The notes under the pieces are model-generated. The model worked only from the letters and a program-made list of their open reading frames with translations. It was not told the DNA's origin and did no database searches. From Clostridiales bacterium (GTDB lineage: Bacteria; Bacillota; Clostridia; Oscillospirales; Acutalibacteraceae): a stretch of DNA of 9,332 bases. The position numbers and the translations under genes were made by a program. The stretch spans positions 1-9,332 of the forward strand of contig DXVY01000048.1 in the NCBI GenBank assembly GCA_019417145.1, written 5' to 3'. Below, piece by piece: positions 1-6,072 of the stretch (position 1 is the stretch's first letter; each line of letters opens with the position of its first letter).

Positions 1-858
1 CTTCCGGAACCCTGGGATTTTGGGGATGGAGAAACGAGCTATTCCATTTTAAAAAAGTATACACAGTATACCTTCTACCGTCTTCATCTGGAGGACAAGA
101 TCTGCATTTCGGACGATAAAACCTTTGCCGCCTTCAATACCGGCCTGGTAACGCCCCACTACGACGATTTATACGCCTGTTTTGAGGCCAGCGAAACCGA
201 TGAGCATGCCACCGGTTGGCGATTTTTGGAATTCTCCACCGCCGCCGTCCGAGGCATAGGCAAACGGCTGGTGGACGCCTTCAACCCCCTGCCGCAGCCG
301 CCCTCCTATTTCGCCCGCAAGGAAGACCTGCTTTTCGATCTGGAAAAAGAGCTACACACCGACTACGACCATATTTTGCTGGACAATATATCCCGCCTTC
401 CCCTGGAATTTTTAGAAGAGGAGTGCCGGGGTGTGGAAGAGGCAATGGAGCTGGTGAGTAAGATACACATTGCCCGGGACTGGCACCAGCGGGCGAGGCT
501 GTACGGGGAGCTCAGCGACTGCATTGCGGGGAGCACACGGCTTTTTATCCGGCTGCGCAATCGTCTGGAGGACGCCATCAAGCTGGCCCGGAAAAAGGTG
601 CGATGGAATTTCAAAACGGCTATCCCCTGTTATTTTCCCACCCGCAATGTCATGAGCCTTATGCTGCCCCTGGCCCTGCTGGACGATACCAAGGCTGACG
701 TGGCGCTGGTGGTGGAGCTGACCCGCTCAGGCAATTATCAGGGGCAAACCATCCTGACCCTGCAGCAGGCTTATTTGGACGGCCGGCTGCTCTGCCGCCC
801 CAACAGCGAATGGCTGGATACCCGTGATATCAGCGTCGAGGAGGCTGATGGGGAGTAA
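1..858 (+). CDS. DUF3825 domain protein, C-terminal part (5' end outside window)
   Basis: The frame is open from the first base to TAA at 856-858, giving 285 residues with no start in view, so the N-terminus lies to the left. A TTG at 226 could open a shorter product, but upstream residues 1-75 carry family-like sequence (FNTGL at 45-49, then an acidic/aromatic stretch HYDDLYACFEAS), so I treat the gene as continuous from the edge. The C-terminal block with ALVVEL (235-240), YQGQTILTL (246-254) and RPNSEWL (266-272) resembles the end of DUF3825. That domain has no established biochemical function. As I recall, it is often joined to RNA-binding OST-HTH/LOTUS or NYN-nuclease-like modules; none is visible here because the N-terminus is missing. 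The fragment has no membrane segment or signal and looks cytosolic. The domain call comes from remembered motifs and was not searched. Confidence 0.75.
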   Translation, partial: LPEPWDFGDGETSYSILKKYTQYTFYRLHLEDKICISDDKTFAAFNTGLVTPHYDDLYACFEASETDEHATGWRFLEFSTAAVRGIGKRLVDAFNPLPQPPSYFARKEDLLFDLEKELHTDYDHILLDNISRLPLEFLEEECRGVEEAMELVSKIHIARDWHQRARLYGELSDCIAGSTRLFIRLRNRLEDAIKLARKKVRWNFKTAIPCYFPTRNVMSLMLPLALLDDTKADVALVVELTRSGNYQGQTILTLQQAYLDGRLLCRPNSEWLDTRDISVEEADGE

Positions 859-943
859 ATCCCCGGACGATTGCCGTCATTTCGCCGCCATAGGGGCGCA
901 GGTCTCATTCGTACAGGTCCCCGACCGAAATGGCCGGGGATTT
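857..943 (+). repeat. Long-range inverted repeat at the DUF3825 stop codon
   Basis: AAATCCCCGG at 857-866 is the exact reverse complement of CCGGGGATTT at 934-943, with a 67-base loop. Inside it CATTTCG (878-884) pairs exactly with CGAAATG (926-932), so the two helices stack with an 11-base bulge on one side and one base on the other. The left arm begins within the TAA stop codon. The right arm also forms the local terminator-like hairpin at 918-940, so the two folds exclude each other. Confidence 0.55.
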
Positions 944-952
944 CCTTTGCTT
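918..952 (+). terminator. Probable intrinsic terminator after DUF3825 gene
   Basis: TCCCCG (918-923) pairs with CGGGGA (935-940). After an A/C mismatch, CC (925-926) pairs with GG (932-933) around a GAAAT loop. The stem is followed by the T-rich stretch TTTCCTTTGCTT (941-952). The T run is broken by C and G, so termination may be partial. It lies just upstream of the ABC-F promoter and fits the end of the DUF3825 transcript. Confidence 0.45.
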
Positions 953-979
953 GCGGGAAGAGCGGGTATGTGCTATACT
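951..979 (+). promoter_or_regulatory. Sigma-A type extended -10 promoter for ABC-F gene
   Basis: TTGCGG (951-956) is followed by exactly 17 bases and TATACT (974-979), which is preceded by TG at 971-972 in the extended -10 position (TGCTATACT). Transcription would begin near 985, leaving an untranslated leader of about 40 bases before the ATG at 1025. The -35 matches the consensus only in part; the extended -10 compensates. Confidence 0.6.
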
Positions 980-1024
980 TTAATATATTTTGAGATTTCG
1001 AATAGGATGGGTTGAGAAAACGCC

Positions 1025-2941
1025 ATGGTTATATTGAGCGGCGAGCATCTCGCCAAAAGCTTCGGGGAGAGAACCCTGTTTTCCGATGTAAGCTTCACGG
1101 TGCAAAACCAGGATCGCATCGGCTTTGTGGGGGCTAATGGAACGGGGAAGACCACACTGATGGGACTGATCACCGGGCAGTTGGAGCCGGACGCCGGCGG
1201 ACTGTCCCGGGTGTCCGGCCTACAGGTGGGTTATTTGGCGCAGCACGCCTGTGCGGATTCCCAACGCACCTGTATGGAGGAGACCTTGACGGTTTTTGCC
1301 GACCTGATTGAGCTGGAAGGCCGAATAGAGGCGGCCACCCGACGGCTGGAGAACGACCATTCCGAACCGGCCATAGAGGAACACGCCCGCCTCACCGAGC
1401 AGTTTCAGGCTGCGGGTGGGCTTACCTTCCGGGCGCGCGCCCGTTCGGCGCTTATGGGGCTGGGGTTTACTGAAAACGAGCTGGAGCTGCCCGTTTCCTC
1501 CTTAAGCGGCGGTCAGAAATCCAAAATCGGCCTAGCCCGGCTGTTGCTCTCCTCTCCCGGGCTCATGCTGCTGGACGAGCCCACCAACCACCTGGATATC
1601 CCGTCCGTGGAGTGGTTGGAGGACTTTCTGGCAAACTGTGATTCGGCCTGCATAATTATATCCCATGACCGATACTTTCTGGATAAGGTCACCAATCGCA
1701 CCTTTGAGCTGGAGCACGGCAGGCTGACGGCGGCCGACGGCAACTATACCCGTTTCTTGGAGCTGAAGGAGGAGCGGCGGGCGGCTGAAAAGAAGCGGTA
1801 TGAGACCACCGTGCGGGAAATTAAGCGCATTGAGGGCATTATCGCCCAACAGCGCCAGTGGAACAGGGAAAAGAATATCCGGACCGCCGAGTCCAAGCAA
1901 AAGCAGATCGACCGGCTGACCGCCACCCTGCAAAAGCCGGACAGTGAGCTTGCGTCCATTTCCTTTTCATTCAACATAAAGAAGTCCAGTGGCAATGATG
2001 TGCTGGACGTCCGGGGGGTGTCTATGTCCTATCCGGGCCGGGTGCTGTATGAGAACGCCTGCCTGGACATCAAAAAGGGGGAAAGGGTATTCCTAATCGG
2101 CGGCAACGGCTGCGGAAAGACCACCCTGCTCAAGCAGATTCTGGCCGAGGCCGGAAGGGAGGAAGGGTCTGTCCGGATGGGCTCCTGCGTCACAGTAGGT
2201 TATTTCGACCAGGCCGGCGCCTATTTGCATCCCGAAAAATCCGCATTGGATGAAATTTGGGATGCCTATCCCAAAATGGACCAGACCCAAGTGCGCAACG
2301 CCTTGGCCGTCTTTTTGTTCAAAGGGGACGACGTTTTCAAGAAAGTGGCGGATTTGAGCGGCGGGGAGCGGGCCAGGGTGGCTTTATGCAAGCTTATGCT
2401 GGCAGGAGACAACCTCCTTTTGCTGGACGAGCCCACCAACCACCTGGATCTGTACGCCAGGGAGGCGCTGGAGAATGCTCTGCTATCCTATCCCGGCAGC
2501 CTGTTGATCGTCTCCCACGACCGTTATTTTATTAACAAGCTGGCTCATAAAGTATGTTTGCTTACCCCCCGCGGCGTGGAGACCTACATGGGCGATTATG
2601 ATGATTATATTCGTCTGCGGCGCCCGCCGGAGACGGTCAAGACCGAGAAAAAAACAATGGGCGCGGGGGGCAGGCAATATAAGGAGCGCAAACAGCAGGA
2701 GTCCGAGCTGCGGCGACTACGGGGGGCGGTCAGGCGCTGGGAGGAAAAAATTTCCCAAGCGGAGGCGCAGGCACAGGCACTGCAGGAACGGTTGGCCGAA
2801 CCGGACGTGTCCGCGGATTATACTCGGACCATGGACTTGACCGACCAGCTGACGGCGGTGAACCAGATGCTGGAATCCATGATGGAGGAATGGGACGCCG
2901 CTGTGCTCCAATTGGAGAAAGCGGAAAAATTTGCGGAATAA
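1025..2941 (+). CDS. ABC-F family ATPase (YdiF/Uup-like), probable ribosome-associated factor
   Basis: A 638-residue protein with two ABC cassettes in one chain and no membrane segments, the hallmark of ABC-F proteins. These bind the ribosomal E site and modulate stalled or initiating ribosomes rather than transport anything. Cassette 1: Walker A GANGTGKT (36-43), LSGGQ (160-164), Walker B LDEPTNHLD (183-191), H-switch SHDRYF (213-218). Cassette 2: GGNGCGKT (359-366), LSGGE (444-448), LDEPTNHLD (467-475), SHDRYF (497-502). The charged interdomain linker (about 243-310) is the P-site tRNA interaction motif, and a coiled-coil tail runs from about 550 to 636. Both catalytic glutamates are present, so both sites should hydrolyse ATP. 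Length and tail favour the housekeeping YdiF/Uup branch over the shorter antibiotic-resistance members, but substrate class cannot be settled by eye. The upstream in-frame ATG at 1007 meets TGA after two codons, so ATG 1025 is the start; its Shine-Dalgarno (TTGAG, 1012-1016) is weak. Confidence 0.93.
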   Translation: MVILSGEHLAKSFGERTLFSDVSFTVQNQDRIGFVGANGTGKTTLMGLITGQLEPDAGGLSRVSGLQVGYLAQHACADSQRTCMEETLTVFADLIELEGRIEAATRRLENDHSEPAIEEHARLTEQFQAAGGLTFRARARSALMGLGFTENELELPVSSLSGGQKSKIGLARLLLSSPGLMLLDEPTNHLDIPSVEWLEDFLANCDSACIIISHDRYFLDKVTNRTFELEHGRLTAADGNYTRFLELKEERRAAEKKRYETTVREIKRIEGIIAQQRQWNREKNIRTAESKQKQIDRLTATLQKPDSELASISFSFNIKKSSGNDVLDVRGVSMSYPGRVLYENACLDIKKGERVFLIGGNGCGKTTLLKQILAEAGREEGSVRMGSCVTVGYFDQAGAYLHPEKSALDEIWDAYPKMDQTQVRNALAVFLFKGDDVFKKVADLSGGERARVALCKLMLAGDNLLLLDEPTNHLDLYAREALENALLSYPGSLLIVSHDRYFINKLAHKVCLLTPRGVETYMGDYDDYIRLRRPPETVKTEKKTMGAGGRQYKERKQQESELRRLRGAVRRWEEKISQAEAQAQALQERLAEPDVSADYTRTMDLTDQLTAVNQMLESMMEEWDAAVLQLEKAEKFAE

Positions 2942-2996
2942 TTATATGTTCTGTAGAAAAAGTACCCTTTTCTTCCCTGAATAGGAAGATTGGGGC

Positions 2997-3034
2997 TGTA
3001 CAAAATGGGAATAGATGGGGTATAATACTATAAT
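2997..3034 (+). promoter_or_regulatory. Promoter for dehydratase gene, two overlapping -10 boxes
   Basis: Two perfect TATAAT boxes occur at 3021-3026 and 3029-3034. The first has TGTACA (2997-3002, four of six matches to TTGACA) at 18-base spacing. The second has only a poor -35 (TGGGAA, 3006-3011). Transcription would start near 3032-3040, giving a leader of about 100 bases. No convincing terminator was seen between the ABC-F stop and this site, so read-through from the ABC-F gene may add to expression. Confidence 0.55.
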
Positions 3035-3045
3035 AGCAGTATTAT
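3022..3045. repeat. Perfect 8-bp inverted repeat over the dehydratase -10 (operator-like)
   Basis: ATAATACT (3022-3029) and AGTATTAT (3038-3045) are exact reverse complements, 8 bases apart. They cover the first -10 box and the likely transcription start, the usual position for a repressor site. Being AT-rich, the pattern partly follows from the -10 sequence, so an operator role is inference. Confidence 0.4.
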
Positions 3046-3057
3046 GCGGAATTATGT

Positions 3058-3112
3058 CCGGCGTGGGCGCACAGGTGTCCGCCGGTATCACGGGGCGCTT
3101 AGTTTCACGCCC
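3058..3112 (+). other. GC-rich hairpins in 5' leader of dehydratase mRNA
   Basis: CCGGCG (3058-3063) pairs with CGCCGG (3080-3085), and GGGCG (3093-3097) pairs with CGCCC (3108-3112). The motif GGGCGC occurs twice (3065-3070 and 3093-3098), so CGCCC could pair with either copy. The segment sits between promoter and ribosome binding site. I recognise no known riboswitch class in it. Confidence 0.35.
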
Positions 3113-3117
3113 TATGC

Positions 3118-3125
3118 AAGAGGTG
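3118..3125 (+). promoter_or_regulatory. Ribosome binding site supporting TTG start at 3133
   Basis: AAGAGGTG ends 7 bases before TTG 3133, ideal spacing, and 16 bases before the in-frame ATG at 3142, which is too far. This favours initiation at TTG, adding three residues (MGK) in front of the conventional methionine. Confidence 0.6.
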
Positions 3126-3132
3126 TTTTCCA

Positions 3133-4956
3133 TTGGGAAAGATGAATACGCGCGGCTGGCTGATCGCCGGTCTGGACCTGGTTCTAATGGCGGTCAGCTA
3201 TCTCGTTTCGGTCTTTCTGTTCGGTATTGCCGAGCCCAAGGTGTTTTGGAGCCTGGGGCTGCTACTTGTAATTTTCCTTTTGTCCATGCTTATCAGTCGG
3301 CTGTATCATACCATGTGGCGTTTTTCTCATGTTTTTGATTTTGTAAAGCTGACCGGGTATGCCCTAATCGCCTGCGGTTTTTTTGACGCCATCGCGGTGT
3401 TTGGCCTCAAGCTTCCTTTCAGCCTTCCGTTCTGCGGCTTTCAGGCCATGCTGTCGGTTTATATTCTCATATTCGTGCGGGTGGTGTATCGCCTTTATGT
3501 GCGGCGGTCCAGCCGGGAAAGCCATGCAGCCGGGCGTAACAAGCGGCTGATGATTGTCGGCGCGGGAACGGCCGCCAGCTACATTATCAATGAAATCACC
3601 TATGCCGATTCCCCTTATCTGCCTGTCTGTATGGTGGACGACGATAAGGATAAGGCGGGAAAAAGCATGATGAACATTCCTATCGTAGGCACTACGGCTG
3701 ATATCGCGGCCAAATGCGAGGCCTATGATATCGACGTCATCCTGTTTGCCATTCCCTCCTGTACGGCCGCCGACCGCACCCGTATCCTGAACTTATGCTA
3801 CGACACCAAGCGGGAGGTCAAAACCGTCCCCTTCCTTCACAATCTGTTTGAGGGCAAGCAGGTTATGGACCAGATCAAGGATGTGGAGGTGGAGGACCTG
3901 CTGGGCCGGGAGCCCATCAACTTCGATTTCAACAACGTGGTGCAGTTCGCCACCGGCAAGATCTGCATGGTCACCGGCGGCGGCGGCTCCATCGGATCAG
4001 AACTCTGCCGGCAGCTTGCCAAGTGTAACCCCGCGCATCTGATTATCCTGGATATTTATGAAAATAACGCCTATGATATCCAGCAGGAGCTTATCCGCAA
4101 ATATGGCAGCGACCTCAACCTTACGGTGGAAATCGCCTCGGTGCGGGATTATGCAAAGCTGGATCTTATATTTGCCAAGTATAAGCCCCAGCTGGTATTC
4201 CATGCGGCCGCTCACAAACATGTGCCGCTTATGGAGAGCAATCCGGAGGAGGCCGTTAAGAACAACGTGGTGGGAACGCTCAATACGGCTATCCTGGCGG
4301 ATAAGTATAAGTCCGAAAAGTTTGTGCTCATTTCCACCGACAAGGCGGTCAATCCCACCAATGTCATGGGCGCCACTAAGCGGTGCTGTGAGATGATTAT
4401 CCAGTACCTTTCCCAGCAGCCCACCTACACCGTCTTCGCAGCCGTGCGCTTCGGCAACGTGCTGGGTTCCAACGGGTCGGTGGTCCCCTTATTCAAGCGG
4501 CAGATTGAGCAGGGCGGTCCTGTAACGGTCACCCATCCCGATATCATCCGTTTCTTTATGACTATTCCGGAGGCGGTTTCTCTCGTGCTGGAGGCCGGCC
4601 GCCTGGCCAAGGGCGGGGAAATATTTGTGTTGGACATGGGCGCGCCGGTCAAGGTGGTGACCTTGGCGGAAAATATGATCCGCATGTCGGGCTATGAACC
4701 CTACAAGGATATCGATATTCAGTTTATCGGTCTGCGGCCGGGGGAAAAGCTGTATGAAGAGATCCTCATGGACGAGGAGGGGCTTACCAAGACCGACAAC
4801 AACCGGATTTTTATCGGCAAGCAAATACAGATTGATCCCATACAGTTTACCAAGGAGCTGTATGACCTGAAGCAGATCGCCCTGCACGGCACGCGGCAGG
4901 AGCTGTTGGACAAGCTTGGGCAGGTGGTTCCCACCTTCCATCACAAGGGCGAATAA
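3133..4956 (+). CDS. Membrane-bound nucleotide-sugar 4,6-dehydratase (EpsC/CapD/PglF type)
   Basis: A 607-residue protein of the large polysaccharide-biosynthesis dehydratase/epimerase family. Four hydrophobic segments (about 8-32, 38-57, 74-95, 102-121) anchor it in the membrane. A first Rossmann-like domain begins with VGAGTA (142-147). The catalytic short-chain dehydrogenase domain begins with the NAD(P)-binding TGGGGSIG (281-288). Family motifs follow: HAAAHKHVPLME (357-368), STDKA (401-405), RPGEKLYEE (535-543). The usual Tyr-x-x-x-Lys is replaced by Met412-Gly-Ala-Thr-Lys416, and Thr402-Asp403-Lys404 supplies the residues used by PglF/WbpM-type UDP-GlcNAc 4,6-dehydratases. The likely reaction is UDP-GlcNAc to a 4-keto-6-deoxy sugar for surface glycan, capsule or protein glycosylation; the exact sugar is inference. 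Length matches the family. It has its own promoter, ends at a strong terminator and converges with a glycosyltransferase gene. No aminotransferase, acetyltransferase or flippase lies nearby, so it is a detached pathway step. Confidence 0.92.
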   Translation: MGKMNTRGWLIAGLDLVLMAVSYLVSVFLFGIAEPKVFWSLGLLLVIFLLSMLISRLYHTMWRFSHVFDFVKLTGYALIACGFFDAIAVFGLKLPFSLPFCGFQAMLSVYILIFVRVVYRLYVRRSSRESHAAGRNKRLMIVGAGTAASYIINEITYADSPYLPVCMVDDDKDKAGKSMMNIPIVGTTADIAAKCEAYDIDVILFAIPSCTAADRTRILNLCYDTKREVKTVPFLHNLFEGKQVMDQIKDVEVEDLLGREPINFDFNNVVQFATGKICMVTGGGGSIGSELCRQLAKCNPAHLIILDIYENNAYDIQQELIRKYGSDLNLTVEIASVRDYAKLDLIFAKYKPQLVFHAAAHKHVPLMESNPEEAVKNNVVGTLNTAILADKYKSEKFVLISTDKAVNPTNVMGATKRCCEMIIQYLSQQPTYTVFAAVRFGNVLGSNGSVVPLFKRQIEQGGPVTVTHPDIIRFFMTIPEAVSLVLEAGRLAKGGEIFVLDMGAPVKVVTLAENMIRMSGYEPYKDIDIQFIGLRPGEKLYEEILMDEEGLTKTDNNRIFIGKQIQIDPIQFTKELYDLKQIALHGTRQELLDKLGQVVPTFHHKGE

Positions 4957-4961
4957 TTCAC

Positions 4962-5035
4962 AAAACAAAAACCCGTCGGAATCGCAGAGAATTTTGCTGC
5001 GACCTCCGACGGGTTCTTTCTTTATTTATTTTAAA
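4962..5035. terminator. Bidirectional intrinsic terminator between convergent genes
   Basis: AACCCGTCGGA (4970-4980) pairs perfectly with TCCGACGGGTT (5005-5015), and a second helix TCGCAG (4982-4987) with CTGCGA (4997-5002) stacks inside it around a 9-base loop. The right side is followed by a T-rich run (5014-5033) and the left side is preceded by an A-rich run (4962-4970), so it can end transcripts from both strands. It lies 13 bases after the dehydratase stop. On the minus strand the glycosyltransferase stop (5026-5028) lies inside the T-rich flank. Confidence 0.93.
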
Positions 5036-5970
5036 TAGGTTTCAATAATATAGCGGGGGCGATGCTTGGACTCGCTGTAAATTTTTCCCACGTACTCGCC
5101 GATCATGCCCAGGCATAGCAGCTGTATACCGCCGATCATCCAAATGGAGCCCATAATTGTGGCCCAGCCTGCAACCGTATATCCGATCAGCTTCATCACC
5201 AGGGCATAAATCAGCATTAGGATACTGATTAAGAAAATGATCACGCCCAGCACCGACACAAAACGGATGGGCTTGACGCTGAACGAGGTGATGCCGTCAA
5301 AGGCAAAGGCCAGCATTTTTTTAAGGGGATACTTGGATTCGCCGGCAAACCGCTCCTTTCTTTCATACGCCACGGTCGCCGTTTTGAAACCCAGCTGGGG
5401 AACGATGCCGCGCAGGAAGATATTAACTTCTCCGTACTGTGCCAGGGCCTCCAGGGCCCGTTTGCTCATCAGCCGGTAGTCGGCGTGATTGTCCACGATA
5501 TCCACGCCCAGCAGCCGCATAAACTTATAAAATCCCTGCGCTGTCCCCCGTTTAAAGGCCGTGTCGGTGGCCCTGGAGGAGCGCACGCCGTATACGATGT
5601 CGCAGCCTTCGTAGTAATGGGAGACAAACTGATCCACAGCGTCCACATCATCCTGCAGGTCGGCATCCATGGATATGACCATGTCGGCCTCCTCTTTGGC
5701 CGTCATAAGTCCGGCCAGCAGGGCGTTCTGATGCCCTCGGTTCCGGGAGAGCTTCAGGCCGCTGAACAGATCGTCCGACTGGTGGAGCTCCGCGATAATC
5801 TCCCAGGTTTTGTCCTTGGAACCATCATTGACAAAAAGCACGCGGCTTTTATCGGATATCAGGCCGGACTGGATCATGCCGCCAAGCTTTTGCTTGAGCC
5901 TTGCCGCAGTCTCGTGCAGCACCTCTTCTTCATTGTAGCAGGGAACCACGATATACAGGATATCTGCCAT
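5026..5970 (-). CDS. Family 2 membrane glycosyltransferase (GtrB/DPM1-like)
   Basis: A 314-residue GT2 enzyme of the type that loads a sugar onto undecaprenyl phosphate at the cytoplasmic face of the membrane. The GT-A catalytic domain fills about residues 1-225: VPCYNEEE (9-16), NDGSKDKT with the nucleotide-binding Asp49 (48-55), and the metal-binding DADLQDD (102-108). RFAGESKYPL (207-216) is a family signature near the membrane. Two transmembrane helices follow (about 236-260 and 267-291), then a basic cytosolic tail. Length and topology match GtrB/YfdH-like bactoprenol glycosyltransferases; the sugar donor cannot be read from sequence. ATG at 5968-5970 has an upstream AGAGAGG at good spacing. 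It has a near-consensus promoter of its own. No hairpin separates it from the lipoprotein gene upstream, so read-through is also possible. The mature polysaccharide pathway it serves is not present here. Confidence 0.92.
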   Translation of the reverse strand: MADILYIVVPCYNEEEVLHETAARLKQKLGGMIQSGLISDKSRVLFVNDGSKDKTWEIIAELHQSDDLFSGLKLSRNRGHQNALLAGLMTAKEEADMVISMDADLQDDVDAVDQFVSHYYEGCDIVYGVRSSRATDTAFKRGTAQGFYKFMRLLGVDIVDNHADYRLMSKRALEALAQYGEVNIFLRGIVPQLGFKTATVAYERKERFAGESKYPLKKMLAFAFDGITSFSVKPIRFVSVLGVIIFLISILMLIYALVMKLIGYTVAGWATIMGSIWMIGGIQLLCLGMIGEYVGKIYSESKHRPRYIIETYLK

Positions 5971-6026
5971 GAGGAGTCCCTCTCTTTTCTGTGAAATATT
6001 AACAGGATATATGGCTTGTTTGTTTT

Positions 6027-6056
6027 ATAGTATACTATCCTTTGACTGAAATTTCA
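6027..6056. repeat. Two perfect palindromes covering the -10 and -35 boxes
   Basis: ATAGTATACTAT (6027-6038) is a perfect 12-bp palindrome over the -10 box, and TGAAATTTCA (6047-6056) is a perfect 10-bp palindrome over the -35 box. Their centres lie 19 bp apart, close to two helical turns. They could be operator sites, but part of each is dictated by the promoter hexamers. Confidence 0.4.
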
Positions 6057-6057
6057 A
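6029..6057 (-). promoter_or_regulatory. Strong sigma-A type promoter for glycosyltransferase gene
   Basis: Read on the minus strand, TTGAAA (6057-6052) is followed by exactly 17 bases and TATACT (6034-6029), both near consensus. The start would fall near 6022, giving a leader of roughly 50 bases to the ATG at 5970. The -35 lies 15 bp past the lipoprotein stop codon, so the glycosyltransferase can be expressed separately from the upstream pair. Confidence 0.75.
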
Positions 6058-6072
6058 GAAGACAAGATAGAG

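Noticed and set aside
824..1015. A 63-codon frame between DUF3825 and ABC-F
   Set aside because: It starts inside the DUF3825 gene, runs through the hairpin and promoter, and its product matches no family I know.
1025..2941. Antibiotic-resistance ABC-F (Vga/Lsa/Msr type)
   Set aside because: The length and long C-terminal coiled coil fit the housekeeping YdiF/Uup group, and no resistance or mobile context is present.
2955..3001. A terminator after the ABC-F gene
   Set aside because: Only weak AT pairing (2955-2960 with 2968-2973) and a 5-bp CTTCC/GGAAG hairpin without a T run are present.
3015..3338. A 107-codon plus-strand frame with a hydrophobic start, between ABC-F and dehydratase
   Set aside because: It overlaps the first 200 bases of the dehydratase in another frame, begins within the promoter -10 region and has no ribosome binding site.
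4489..4968. A 159-codon minus-strand frame that could seem to follow the terminator
   Set aside because: It lies opposite the conserved dehydratase C-terminus, has no ribosome binding site and no recognisable domain.
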